DNA of 64,000 bases from Malurus cyaneus samueli (lineage: Eukaryota > Chordata > Aves > Passeriformes > Maluridae), in assembly GCA_009741485.1 (NCBI GenBank), contig CM019216.1, positions 26,987,741 to 27,051,740 on the forward strand, read 5' to 3'. Made by a program: the position numbers and the translations under genes. The notes beneath the pieces were generated by a model. It worked only from the letters and a program-made list of their open reading frames with translations, was not told where the DNA came from and made no database searches. Below, one piece after another: positions 25,901 to 39,700 of the stretch (positions within the stretch are counted from its first letter, which is position 1; the number at the start of each line of letters is the position of its first letter).

Positions 25901-26139
25901 AAATCCATAACTCATTAGAGTATTCTGTTTGTTCCATGTAGAAAAAGGAAAAACTAGACAAGAAAGCTTCTAAAATTCCTTTTTATTCAGTAGGAGGAAA
26001 GAAAAACAACTCATAAATACTTAAACTTTCACTTTTTTATCTAACCATTTAATGGAGAAGGCATCACCATCTCTTTGAGCAAGAAATGGGCACCAGCAGC
26101 TTCTCTTAAGTAATTCTCTTGATGAATCCACTGAAATAA
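22961..26139. other. intergenic, no gene recognised
   Basis: Mostly AT-rich. A short tandem duplication of a GAGGTGTTTGAGGG unit lies near 24000-24030, a 14-nt T run near 24258, and A-rich patches near 24895. I found no element with recognisable ends and no exon with credible splice sites. Confidence 0.6.
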
Positions 26140-26526
26140 TGTGTTGGGGTTTTTTCCTGCTGCTTCTTCACTGTGGTGAAGTGAATGCTGACTTTGTTTC
26201 TTAAGTTTCACTGCTGCACCAGGACTAGAAGATAGCTCTCTGCAGAGAGGGGTTTACAGCCAAAAGGGAGCAAGGATTCCATTACCCATGATGGGGCCCT
26301 GCTCTCCTGGAAATGGCTGAACACCTGTCTGCCCATGGGAAGAGGGAGTTAATTCCCTATTCTGCTTTACTTGTGTGCGTGGTTTTTGCGTTCCCTAATA
26401 AATGGTCTCCATCTCAACCCACAATTTTTGTAGCTTTTGCCCTTCCAGTTCTCTCCCTGATCCTGGTGGGGTAGTGGCTGAGCAGCTGTGCAGTGCTTGG
26501 CAGCTGGATGGTGTTAAACCACAACA
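26140..26526 (-). mobile_element. solo LTR of an avian endogenous retrovirus (songbird-type)
   Basis: Read on the minus strand it opens TGTTGTGGTTTAACACC and continues through GCTGCCAAGCACTGCACAGC, AGAGAACTGGAAGGGCAAAA and TTGTGGGTTGAGATGGAGAC. It then has ATTTATTAGGG, GGGCAGACAGGTGTTCAGCC and TTTCCAGGAGAGCAGGGCCC, and closes in CCCCAACACA. This order matches an LTR family that I know as abundant in passerine genomes. It is about 387 bp with TG...CA ends. There is no internal retroviral sequence on either side, so it is a solo LTR, shorter than fuller copies. I could not see a clear target-site duplication, so the ends may be off by a few bases. It lies about 7 kb beyond the ADGRB3 stop and points back toward the gene. 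Confidence 0.85.
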
Positions 26527-27408
26527 GGGACAATTATCCAGGCAATTAAAAGGTATTATAACATTTATATAAATATTCAAAGTGTAAAGAGACTATTTAA
26601 CTTTGACCTGAAATTTTTATTTTTTGAAAAAGTTCATTACAAAGATACGTGTATTGAATTAAAAGACTTTAAGTAGGTTTTTTCTTTAATTGACAATGGT
26701 CACTTAAGATCCTATGTTCCTCTAAAATTGTGATGGCATTAAAGAAATTGATTAATTTTGTCAGGGGAAAGCAAGATCATTCTTTTCCCAGCAATTAGTA
26801 TTTGCATAGCAAGAGGTCACCTATTTTAATAAGTAAATGTCCTTGAGGGTGACAGCCTTCAAAGTATGCATCAGAACTTCTCAAGAACCCAATGCAAAAA
26901 CTCTCAAAAAGCAAGAAGAAAAACATGCCCTTTCATATTGTTTGGAATGAGTTCCTGAGACAGGGTCCAGTTTTTATGTCTAAACAGGAGGATGAAATCT
27001 CTGCTAGACAACATCTTCTTCCATTTTCAGTACACCTAAAATCACAAAGCATTGGAGAACTTTGGAAAGTTCAATGATCTGAAGACACCACAGAGTTCAC
27101 TACAGCTGTGGAATGAATTGCACATTTTGTACGGGTTTTTAGCTGGTAAGTACTTGACTACAAAACCCTGGGTTCTCAGGTCATTTTTCATATTTTTCCA
27201 TTTTGAAATTTCGCATTCAGAACATTTATTTCCAGCCTTGGCCAGCTCTGTGGTATTGTATCAGCAAGCAAAGGCATAAGCAGGAAACTCTGTGGTGAAT
27301 TTCCTAAGGCTAGTCCTTAGAGAATTTTTTGCTCAAGATACGTTGTCTGATTTTGAATAATTTGGAATGAAAGACTTCAACCAAAGTTTTATTAGGAAAA
27401 AGCAAACC
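26527..27408. other. intergenic, no gene recognised
   Basis: AT-rich spacer between the solo LTR and the A-rich repeat. Short open frames of 60-75 codons look like chance. Nothing else seen. Confidence 0.6.
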
Positions 27409-27484
27409 AAAAAAAAAAAAAAAAAAAAAAGAAACAAACAACAACAAACAACAATAAATAAAATAAATAAATAAATAAATAAAT
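27409..27484. repeat. poly(A) plus (CAA)n and (AAAT)n simple repeat
   Basis: About 22 A residues come first, then CAA-type units, then about eight AAAT units (27454-27484). It directly abuts a CR1 fragment that stops in mid-ORF, so the repeat may have formed at, or replaced, that break. Its length is likely to vary. Confidence 0.93.
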
Positions 27485-27487
27485 CAG

Positions 27488-27785
27488 GAAACAGATGTAC
27501 CTGTTGGCCCATCCCTCTTATTTCTCTGCATGCAGCCCTGCTTGGAGACACCAACTGGTTGCCCCAGTTTGATGGCATCTACCAACCTGAAAAGAATGCA
27601 TTACCTTGCCTCTTTGATAAAGAAATTAAACTGGACAGGTCTCAAAAGAGAACCCTGCAGTACTACATTTATAGTCTGCTTCTAAACCCACAAACTCTCT
27701 GAGTTCAACAATTTTTTTTACCCACCTAGTAGACCATTCATCCATCCTCCTGGCATCTCAACTTGGTTACAATTATAGAACACAC
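27488..27785 (-). mobile_element. CR1 LINE fragment, degenerate RT region
   Basis: On the minus strand I can follow the CR1 reverse transcriptase order: gtgggtaaaaaaaattgttg (WVKNWL area), gcagggttctcttttgagac (the PQGS..GP area) and ctgtccagtttaatttcttt. Next come gatgccatcaaactgggg (FADDTKLG area) and gggatgggccaacaggtaca. It is strongly diverged and has lost the catalytic aspartate pair. It lacks the normal CR1 3' end, stopping instead at an A-rich simple repeat. Confidence 0.78.
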
Positions 27786-30700
27786 ACTTCTTGAAGACCT
27801 CTTCCATTGAATGGGTTAAATTATTGAGCAAGAAAAATTATTAGAGGAAACCTGTCTGATTGCAAATATGTGTTTCAGGTTAATAGAGAGTTGCTGCCAT
27901 ACCAGCTGCTGCATCAGGAAATGCTTGTCATCTGGTGTCCACATTCAACTTTATCTCACAGACCAAAGACAACAGGATATATTTATCTTTCATTAATCAC
28001 TGTGTTTTGACTACTTGTGACCTGTACTATGACTTAGATATCGATTTTAGTCTTTTATAGGGTAAATATTGATACAATTATAACTTTCATCAAATTTCCA
28101 GATTGCCTTTCCACCCAAGCTGGATGACTGGGTTTAACATTCATTGTACCATTGACTAAGAAAGATGTATTTTTTATATTTTTGAAAGTGAATAATTAAT
28201 GTATTCTCCATTCTTCCAAAATAGCTCTCTTAAAAAATGCTCACCACTTCTTAAAAGATAATGATAAAAACCCTGTATGAATAATATTTCACGATGGTAA
28301 GGTTAATTTTCAAATATAAGTGATGAATATTTTTTATTCTTATTTTTACACAATAACTGTGTTATATCATATTGTTATTAACAGACTGTTGTGGAAAATT
28401 CAAGGGAAAAGTTTTTGGGAGAGTTTTTGCTCAAGGTCTGCAGAGTCTCTTCTGTGACGGAGCAGGTGTGCACTTCGGGTGGTGCTCTGTCCATCTCTCC
28501 CATCAACATTTGGGATGATGATGGCTGCTCAGCCTTCCTTTCCCTTGTCTGACAGCAGAGGACAGCACACAGAGGGTTTTGTATCCCAGCAGGCTGCCAG
28601 GCCCAAGCAGAGAAGGAAAGCCAAGGCAATAGCAGTGTCATACAGAAGGGATGGCCCAGCACAGCAGACCTGTCAGGCACCAGGAGGTTGCTCGTTCATT
28701 TTCCCAGAAACTGATCCTTTCTCCCAGGTCCTGAGGAGCTGTGCACTGCCACCCTCCCACACTGAAACTCCCACAGGGATACAGCCAGCTCCGTGCCCAG
28801 GAGGATTTTTCAACATGTCCTTCCCCTCCTTTGCTGTTCTTTCACCACCACCTCTGAATTCCTGCCCTTGGTGTGGGGATGGGCCTGACTCCATCTCCTT
28901 CTCCTGCAGGCAATGTAGAAGTGAGGCAATTAGCAGCAGAGTAATTCCCTTTGATCAGAGAAGAGAAGAAATCCCAGCACCTGCATATCCCACCATTGTG
29001 CACTCTCATTCTTCTCACCCTGGGGGGAGATGACAGGATACCCTTGCTGGACTCCAGCAGGAAGATCCTGTTAGTGTAGTCCTTATTCTAAAGCATGAGA
29101 AGTGAAGGCTCTAATCTAATCCTCCATCCTTCTCTCAGGCCTGAAACTGCTGAGGAGTGCCCATTACCCTCTGCCTGGTGCCATTTGGGATGTGCAGCAC
29201 ACATCTGGAATGTGCAGAAAATTGATGGTTCTACTCTGCCACTGGCCTTCCTGCCATATATTCCTGACAGAAGCACTGATTGATGTAAGAAAGATGGGAA
29301 AACAATGAACTGTCTCAACCATTTAGTGGGAAAAAGGAAGTCAAATATCCCATTCTTCTTTTTGAAGAATTAAGAACGATGGAATCACTAAGAGCCTTGT
29401 TGTGGACTCTTATTTGCCAGTCTGCTGCCTGAGGAAAGGTATTGAAAAGATTGAAGGGTCTGCAAGAGGTAAAGGAGAGTCTAAAATAGACTGAAAAGAG
29501 ACAGGAGAACTAAACTAAGGCTGTTTAAATTGCCTTTTGTCTCAACAGCCTCTCTGAAAAACCTTTAGCCACTCAAGTCATCAAAGGAATTTCACAGTGA
29601 TCAGAAACCAAATTATTACAATTCACTGATTTCCTGGTTCAAGGAGTGACTGTTGCAAAGTTTACCAGCATTTCAAAGGGATGCCTCATCTCAGCATCTG
29701 CTTTTTGTGTCCCAGATGTCTATCTGCCCTCTCTGTGAACTGACACACAGTGGTGTGCTAGTTAGTTCCACTTCTACATCAAAGCTCATAAAATCAACCC
29801 CCAGTTCTCTCCAGCGTGTGAATGTTTATGAAACACCAGTCAGCAGCTTTGACTGACAAATCCTCCTGCAACCAGCAGCACCTATTTGTGAAACCAGCAG
29901 GCTTTTTGGCTCCATTCTACACATCACAGCATCAGAGGCAAATATCATGAAAATGGAATTAACCTGGATGAGAAAAGGAACGAAGCGAGTTCTTCTCGCC
30001 AGGGAATGTTTCAGCTTTATTGCAGCCACATTGTCATCTGTGTCACCATAGGTGGACACAAACAAGAAAAATGCATGCCCTGTTGCCTGAGGCACTCTGG
30101 ACAGGCAGGAAGGCTGGTGAAGAGTTTGTTTTGGTGACAGCTGGAGGGGCCTAGAGGGCTGTCAGCTCTAATACAGTCAGACTGAGGATTAATTCCCACA
30201 TGCAAGATGCAGGTATAGGCATCAAAATTTGGAACCCACTCAATCAGGGGAGCAGCAGTGTCTGCTCTGGTCAGCAGGGCATCTGTCATTTGCTGTGGTG
30301 CTCTCTGAAATACACAGATTCAGGGATTGCACTTCAGCAGAGTATTCTTGGAGACACATAAGATGACTCTTTCAAGCTCCTTAAGAGTGGAAAATCCTTT
30401 TTACATGAGAATCTTACAAATTCACTTCCAAATAAAAAAGAAAGATTGCAAATGAAAATTACTTGAACTGCAGGTAAATCACCTGACTTGAAGAGAAAAG
30501 CAAATTAGGACAGGCTTTTTTCTTTGTTATACTACATAAATCTGGAATAAATCCCTAGGTCTCATCAGAGCTATCTTTTATTTGTACCACTGTAAGCAAA
30601 GCAAGGAAAGTCTATTTAGCTCTTTCCTCATGCTAGGGCAGACAGAGATTTGCACATTTGAAGTGTATCTAAAGTGATTAAATTTATTTTATCAATCTTT

Positions 30701-33700
30701 TTATGTATATAGTGCTCTCACATAAGTCAAAAAACCTCATCTACCCTTTTTTTTTTCTTTTTCCTCTTTTATAAGAAGCCTCTGGCAAGGACAGGCCATT
30801 GGCAAGAGGCAGAAGTTGAACTCCAGCTATCATTATGGATATCCCAAATACCATATTAAACTGTCCAGAAAAGTTGTGAATTTAAGTCTTGTTTGGAACT
30901 TTTCTAAAAGCTTCCCTTTCAGGTAAAAAAAAAATATTACCTGCAGTTATGGCACTGGCAATTTTAACAACTAGTCATTAGGTTTTCATAATTGCAGCGT
31001 TTCCTAGATACGTTATGTCACAGACACAAATCTTTGTAATCTTTTATTCAATCGGTCTTTAAAATCCAGAAGTGGAAAAATAGCACCTCCTGCCTAGAAA
31101 ACCCATTACTTTAAGTGTCAAGCATTAGGCTTTTCAAGAACTGTGAGCCTGTAGTAAGTACAAACAATTTCATGTGGAAAGTCTGATCCTGAATACTCAG
31201 CCTTCAACTGGTTAGATTTTCAAGAGCTGAGCAAAGACAGACACCACACCTGAATTTCACATTTGAAACGTCTTTCTTTGAATCAAACTTGCTATATGTC
31301 AGATTTGGGTGATTTAACTCAATTTGAGGTTTTCCTGGTGAGGCCAGATTGGTCCATGTGTAATCTGAAAAGTTTGACAGGAATTTATCTTGGGTTCCTC
31401 CTGTTCTGCAGAAGAATCAGAGAGCAGAAGTTGACCCAAGAAGCCTCCAGCACACTGATACTGCACATTTGAGATGTTCTGAGGAGGGAAAATTTCACTA
31501 CTATCCTCTTCCTTGCTTCAGTCTTATTTTGGCAGACTCTTTAATCTCCTAGGGCAAGTCTGACCAACTTGAAACTATGCCATCCTAACAGATTGGAACA
31601 AGCATGAGGACAGGAGACAATGTACAATGGATGTGTGAAATGTGGCAAGCTATAAAATGATTCTCTGCCTAGAGCTTTCATAACTCTTACAAATAGGATA
31701 AGTGCTCAGGAACCGCAGTTAACTTAAAAAAAAATTAAAATAAAAAAATAAAAATAGAATGAAACAAACAAAATAAACTTCCACAGCTGCTGGAGGCTTT
31801 CTCTGACCTTTAAATGTGTTTGTGAACATGTATCTTTGCAGAAAGACTTTAGGGAAAACACTAAAATACGCTTTCCTAGCTCTTCCATATGTGACAACCA
31901 TTTCAATATTTTCTTCATTATTCCATACCCTCATGAATAAAGAACATGTGCAGGTTTTCAATGGCTAAGAAATGCATCACTTTCCATCTATAAAATCAAA
32001 ATTCAAGTTTGTCCTTACTAAGTAAGTTGGTCTTTTGAAAGAAACTCATTAGTGCGTGACCAATGGAATTAAAAATAGAAATGCATCTGTGCAGGAAAAA
32101 TTTTGCTCCACAAGTAACTCCAGAAAGTCAGATTCCTGTACACTGTCATCGGGGCTCTTCATTTGGCTCTTCACAAAATCAAGTTATAAAAAAGAGCATC
32201 AGGCATCCCACAGCCAGCTACTCCTAGACTGCTGCAAGCAAAACTGTGAACACCAGGCGAGACACAATCCTCCCTGCTGCCATGCAAGAAACTGCTGTGG
32301 AAATTCTCCTTCAATACAGACATCTACTCTGCCTCTAAAAATCAAAATTTTGTGTTCCTGGAGTCACTTAAATACATGCAAAATAAAATATTTACTTTCA
32401 CCATCATTCTCAAAAAGTATTTTTGGTTTGTCTATTTGGCCTTAGATGTCATTGTGTGTTTTTTTTTTTTAATAGAAGTGGACCTAGGTAAAATTGAAGA
32501 CATTAAGAAATCTGAATCATATAATGAAAAGCAATTTACCATTCTGCCTGGAGAGAGAGGTTTTCAATCAGTGTGTCCTTCCTGCAGTGACTTATGGATT
32601 AGAAGCCTGAAGACTCTTAAAAAATAGAAAAAAAAAAGAAAAAAATACAACTAAGTAAAAAAAATATAATAAGGTGTAGGCTGAGAATAGCACATATAGA
32701 CAAGAAAACAAATGAGTGATTCTGCCAGAGAGACTCAACAGAAAATAAAAAGAGAATAGTCCTGGGCCAGCCATCTGCAAGATAACATGATAAAAGTTAT
32801 AGTAGAGGAGGCACACAACAGAGCAAGACGTGGCCACAAAAATAATAAAGAGGTGAGGTAGAAGTACAGACACAGTCAGTCACAGATAAGGCTGAAAAGG
32901 TCTTGGATACAGAATACTGACAATGGTTCCATTGGTGGCTGTTGCAACTCATGCCTGAAGTGCCCATGACATGAATTTCTCCACATCTTAAAATTATTGA
33001 AAGCAGGTGAATCTCCACAAAACCCATGATTTTTTTATAAAATGCTTCATTAAAAGAAAAAAAAAGTACAATGAAATGTTATATAAATTTATTACATAAA
33101 TCATAAAACTTGCTATAAAATTATATGATTGCTAACTGGAAAAAATGACAACCTGATGTTTGCACTGAGGGACCCAAAGCCTGTAGCTGAACATCTCAGT
33201 TTACAGAGGAACTCTCTGGTCATTCAGCATTCAGTTACTATAAATGTGTGCAGGCTGAGCACAAACAGAAATGTCTTCCTACTTCTAACGCTACACTTGG
33301 CACCTACCTTGGCTAAGCTGATATCAAAAGGGTACCCACATTGATCATAATCACTGCACTCTAAGGGCCAGCTTTTGTATTGTGAGTTCATACTGAGATC
33401 AGTTGTGCCCTGCATAAAGGCTTTCAAAAGTTCACATGGGCAAGAGAAGACCTTGGTTCCTAAAATCACTGCAGGCCTATCTGCTCACTCCTGTAACTGT
33501 GAGAACACTCTTTAGTGACAAGTAGTCCTGTTCTTTTCAAAATCCAGCCTTTGTCTCAGGCGATGCTCCAGCACAGGTCACCTGCAATAATAGCAGCCTG
33601 GCCCCCACAGCTGAATAAAATGACTCACATTCTGCTGGGTTCATCCAGAAATTACCTTCTGCCATGCAAATAAGGCAACTGGAAGCCAAACAGCAAAAAA

Positions 33701-36700
33701 AAAAAAAAAGCTTGAAGTGAGATTTTGCAAATACATGCAAAGTCACTTCCTTCAGCCTCTCATACCAAAAGCAATCCTGTTTGCTGAGGGCTGCTCTTGA
33801 CCTACCTCCCAAACTCACAGCAACAGGAATATATCACCATGAGGCCACGGAAATACAGGTCTGGTTCAAAACTTTTCAGAAGTCTGTAGCAGTCTTGGGG
33901 ATGAAGATAATGAAAGAAGATAAGAAAGGTTATGAAGATAAGAAAAATCATTAACAACCTTGAAGAACATTTCCATCACCCTCTGGACCTCAGAGCTTCG
34001 AATAATCCCAGTGGAGTGTGCACATTAATCAGAGGTGCAGGGGGAATGACTTGCCTGACAATTATGGTTATGCAGCATCCCTCTTGAACCAGAGGGCACC
34101 AAAACCGGGCACTTGAAACTCAGCACAACACAGCACAATTCAATACAGTATAATAATTAGTGCCTTTCAGCAAAACAGCTTCCGGAGTTCCCTTCAAGCT
34201 AATACTCATGGCAAATGAATTCTTGTGGAATTGACTTATTTTGGATAACCCCAACTATCTTCCAATACTAAGAAGCTTAGAAGGCTTAGCTTGATGTTCA
34301 CCTATCTGAAATATTTTTCAGTCCCATTTTCTCCAGGTTCAAGCCTGCAGAAAAAGGCACTTTTAGTAAGCTAAAAGCATGGAAATACTGCTTTACAAAT
34401 CTGCTGGGGCTGGTTTGTTTAACAGCACTCACTCTAGAAGGATGTGCTGAATCTACACACAGGTGTGAGTGATGTGATTTCTGTCAGCTATGACTGTTAG
34501 TGTCCTTGAATGCTTTGGGAACACAAGTCAAGGTAACAGGTTGATATTCTTGAATACAGTGTTTTAAAAATATGACTACACTTGCTGCTGAGTCGTGCAC
34601 ACGAATAAAATACTCTACATGAAATTAAGGAAAAGAAACCCCAGCCTTTGGTGTGATAACTGTTCATGTACACAGAGAAGAGAAAAAGGCATAATTTCAA
34701 ATTAACTTTACTTTCAACAAATTTTCCACATTGCACAATAGAAAGAAGACTGACTCCTTGAGTACAGCTCCATCGTTTAATCACATTCCAAATCTGTTTC
34801 CCGTGTGCTTGCTTTTACTCTTCTGAGTGCACAAACTTATAAGGGTGTATTTTGAAAACCTTTGCAAAAGTGAGGTGAGAGGGGGCACGAATGAAAATGT
34901 TATCTTGCCATCAAATCTTTAGTCTAATTTAAAATAAGTGTTGCTACAGAATGGAACGCAGCTCTTTTATGCATCCTAGAGCTTTTTAGGATTTCTAGGA
35001 AGATGTGCAGAGATATTGTAAAGGAGAAAATGCTATGCTGAACTGTTCTTTGAACTCACACAGTAGAAGAAACTGTTACCTGAGTCCCCTTCTTAAAAAC
35101 AGCACTTCAATGAGCTCAGGCAGTACCAGTTTTCAAACAGTAGGACAAAAACCTAAGTTGCTATGGACTCAGGTAAATACAAATAGATATGAACTGTCAT
35201 AATGCAGTTTGGTTTGCAGCTATTTTCCATACCACAATGTCACAGGAAGATGATTTAAACACAAAATGTTTTAATCTCAGCATGCATTTTCTCATCAAAT
35301 TAAATCAAGTATGGTAAATGGGTGAATATCTGACCCACTCTACTACGGCACAAGTCACTTGTGAACTATTAGCCAGATAACCACTCTTTCAGAAAATTTT
35401 ATGTAAATTAGCACATTTTTAAACTGTTTCTGGATGACAAAGGTGTAACACTCCCTACCACTGAATGATAGGGGAATTTTGGGAAACTAGTTATGAGTAT
35501 CATTAATATTGGGCAAGAATGACTGGCAGTTAAGTCTCACTTAAATGAGTGTCTGGAGGAGCTAATGGTCTGAGGCAATGTTCACTGCTCAGGCACTCAT
35601 TAAGTGTAAGAATCTACCTGACCTGCAGGTCATTACCACTTACATTAATTACTGCAATGATGAAGACTGCATGTGACACTCCACCACATCTCCCTAAAGT
35701 CATTTCTGCATCAAAACCTCCCTCAGGTTTCAGATCTATGGTGACGTCTGGCAGCCAGGAACAGCATGTTTAAATACATTTATTTGAATGAAGATAAAAC
35801 ACCAAATCAGTTTTGATCAGTTTGAACTGATCAAAACCACCAACCAGCCGTCAGACTCAGTCTGTAATTTTGTAATGACCCTGAGCACCCTTTTCCACAT
35901 AGTCACTTATTATTAGCTATAGATCTCCCATTCTTAGATTGTTCAAGAATTATTGTGTGTGCGTAAACCTTTCTACTTGCCCAGCCTAAATGGCTTTTTA
36001 AGCGGATAGAGATCTGCTAGGAGCAGCACTAAGGTGAAAAGGCTTGGTGTTTACTTGAAACGAAGCACATCAGGAATTAATTTGAATTACTATTGCTTAT
36101 CTGACAGTACAAGCTGTGAATAAACCTGTAATTCAGGCATCTGCAACACCTCATAAGAGGTCTCTGTTCTGAAAACATTTGAGTTCTCATATGACAATAA
36201 AAAAGGTCAGCAATTATAAAATTTTACCTAAAGAGATATGCCCAATCAAGGTCTAAGGTAAGAGAAACCTGAAACCCAAATAACCTCCAGGGACTTACTC
36301 AATAGCTCACACTGCTGTTGCAGTCAGAGCAGAGTAACATAACTTAAAACCTTTTTATGAAAGTCATGATCAGGAGACTTTCTTTACAGCAAGGACTACT
36401 ATTAAGTGGCCTTTATGAATAGGTTTGCACTGTATTTTCAGTTGTTTACAGTATTAGTCCTCAGGTGAACTGAAAGTTCGTGTCTTTGGTTCAAGTCCTC
36501 ATGTCTTTAGTCACTTGTGAGCACCAATTATTTGCTCAGTACCACTGACTGAAGTCAGAGGCTGCTTTAGTGAGCAGCTGCTCCCCAGGATGCAGGAGGG
36601 TTGACAGCCTGGGTCTGGGGGCAGACATCTCAGCGCTTTGCAACAAATCACTTATTTTTACAATGGAGTGCATAGCAGTAACACCATGAACAAAAATAAG

Positions 36701-39700
36701 GTCTAATTTCCTTCAGATTACTTCGAACCGTTTGTATTTGGTATCATTTTGTATTTGAATCTAACCATTTGGATTCTGACACACCAGAACTAAAGAGCAT
36801 GAAGACAACCGTTATCGATACATTAATTTTCACAGTTTTCATTTTTCAGTTTCCAAGACTGTCGCTGTCAATGCAAACAAGATCTCTTTATTGGATATAA
36901 TAGATCAAGTGGACAGTTTCTGCAAGAAAATACATGAAAGAATGTAAAAACCTCTTCAAAGGATCATTAATAAAAGGATGAATATTCTTTCAATATAACC
37001 ATGTTTTTATAGTAGTCTCATGCACTGCTTGCTGCATATAGCCTAATGCACAAATTGCAATGCAAGGTCTGTCTGTTCTTGACATGTTGTTTATAAATGA
37101 TTATAAACATCTCCAGTGCTGTGGTAACAGCGTGAGCTGCTTTCCTGAGATGTTTACTGCAGACTTTCAAAAGTGCTACATGACTTAAGGGCTTGACTTT
37201 TTTATGGCCATGGTGGCTTTTACAGGAATATAACAAAGTGTTTTATTAGTGCACTTTCGAATGTTCTGTAATTCAACAACAACAGTTTGCAGTGACTTGC
37301 TGTACAGCCCTAGCAAACTACTGAGGTTTTACAAGACACAGAGGGGAACAGTATTTGACACAAAAGCATAAAAGGAATTGTCTGTCTGCATCAGTAGCAA
37401 TAGCATCTAATACTTTGCAGGGGAGAGGGCCTAACTGGACTCTTAATTTTATCTTTTGTCTGATTTCATCAAACAAAAAAAAGCAACACCTTTTAGTCAG
37501 TCTACTTTCTTATGCTTTACCCAAAATAGCTTTAATCAAGAGCAGCTTCAGCTTTTTGAAGATCTCCAGACCTGTCATTCTTAGACAAGGTGGGAAGACA
37601 AAGGCTTTTGTCTTGACCTTTCTAGTTTAAAATATGAATGTAAATGACAATGTGCCTTTACATTTCAAATGAAGGAGGAACTAGGATTCCCTTCAAAATA
37701 TGTGCTCCTAAATCTAAATACTGGACCACTCCTTAAATAACTTGTTTGTTGAGATAAGAAACTCATCTCTCAGATAAACAACATGTAGCTTCAGTACACA
37801 GTGCTTTTTTTAAAAAAGGTAAAAATTAAGGTGTGCTAATACAAACCTATAGCAGGTAAATCCAAGTGTAAAAATAGAGGCTTTCAGGCACAGAAATAAG
37901 TAATTAGACAAAGTAAGATGAAATGAAATGACAGAGCAAGGTATCTGAAACTGCACATTGGTTCTAGGGACTTGAAAGAATGTCATGTCTGATAGCATCA
38001 GAAGTCAGACAAAATGCCTGGAGGATGAGAATAAAATAGTCAGGGTCAGACAAGCAAAGATTATCCCTATCAAATTATGTTCAAAGAGTAGGAGAACCTG
38101 AGTCTGGTTAGAAACCAAAGAGTGAGCTGGAACAAGGATTACATGTGTTAACCTGACACTTCTGCAGTCTTTGTTCTGGATGCCTGGGTGAGAGACATCA
38201 CAAAAAGAAAAACAAAAGACTGTCTGGAAAGGAATTTCTGAAAGACAAACTGCAGGAAAAAAATCTTAAGATCTTCACAGCTAAGGTTAAAGAACAAATA
38301 AGAAGTGTGCTTCAGAGCTTTGCCACATAGCTGTGCCTCAAACTCAGCAGCACAATTGAGACAAATCTAATAAAAGGTCCCTTTTTTTTTTGTTCCACAA
38401 AGTTATTTGAAATGTTACACCCTTTGTAGAACCAGTTGGCTTGTAGTAAGAAAAGCTTCATCTGCTATAAGCTTTCAAAAAACTAACTAGCTAGAAAAAC
38501 ATTCTAGTTGACTTTTCCTGTCCATCAATGCTTGCCTGATTCTGGAGTTATATGACTTCAACAAGACCTGCAAGAATAGCACACTAAGATACATATTATC
38601 TTCAGATATTTTACATCTTATTCAAGATCAAAGAAATTAAGACTTTGTCACCATAAATATTTCATGTCATTTAAAAATGAAAATTATTTTAAAATAATAT
38701 AAGCCACCTGCAGGTATTTGCTCTTTAATTTTGCCATCCACATTTATATATAAAATGTAGAGGTTATGCGAAGAGGATTCTGTTATGTTAGAAGGATTTC
38801 TTAGGTAAATGCTGTTTTACAGTTATGGTGAGTAATATATTTTTTTTTTTTTCATTTGTGTAATATGTTTCCAATGCATGCTTTTGCATAAAAAAGACTA
38901 TTAAGTGTGCATGGGCTCAGCAGTAGTGGTGTCTGGACTGTGGGTCAGGCAAAATGCTCTGAGGAGACAAGAAGATTCAATCTTACTTGTGAGCATCTGA
39001 GCAAGAACCTCAAGAACATCTTAGATAACCCAGGAAAACAGTGAAATCTTGGGGTAAAAAGAGCTTGCAAAAGTAGTCAAAGCCAGCAGGATGGTATGAA
39101 AGGGAAAGAGCAGATATACAAACAAGATTCAGAGGGGTCTGTCATTCAGGATGTCATTCAAAGACTCTTGTCTTCAAGAATGCTCAAATATCTGACCCTG
39201 CTTTCCTTTGGGCAGAGGTCTTCTCACAGAGTCCCTTTATTTCTGTTCTTTCTCACAGCACATTTTCTCCAGTGCACACATTCTGATAAAACTTCATTTC
39301 AGAGATTCAAATGTTATTGGTGGTCCCAGAGGAAACACATCAGGTAAATATCCCTCAATACAGTAGCTAGCACAGGATCCACACTCACCGGTGTGGTTTA
39401 AATTCTTTAGTTAAACTTGAATTTCCAAAAGAATAATTTTCAAATATAGGCTACCTGGACAAGGAAGACATAAATTTCTAAATTTCTAAGCATGTCTCTC
39501 AGTGTTTCAGAAGAAAGTTTACAGTTTGAAACAAAAGCCTTTTTACCTCATCTGTACATTTCTAGGTTTATCATATTAGATGAATCCGTGTGCAAAACCA
39601 GGGCCAACTGGCATCCAACTCCCCGCTATTTTATATTAAAAGAAACAATGATTAAAAGAAACAATAACTCTGAGAGAGGCATTAATCAGTATGAATAACT

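Noticed and set aside
32056..32445. Cysteine-rich 129-codon frame
   Set aside because: The cysteines show no known spacing pattern, and there is no signal peptide or flanking exon structure.
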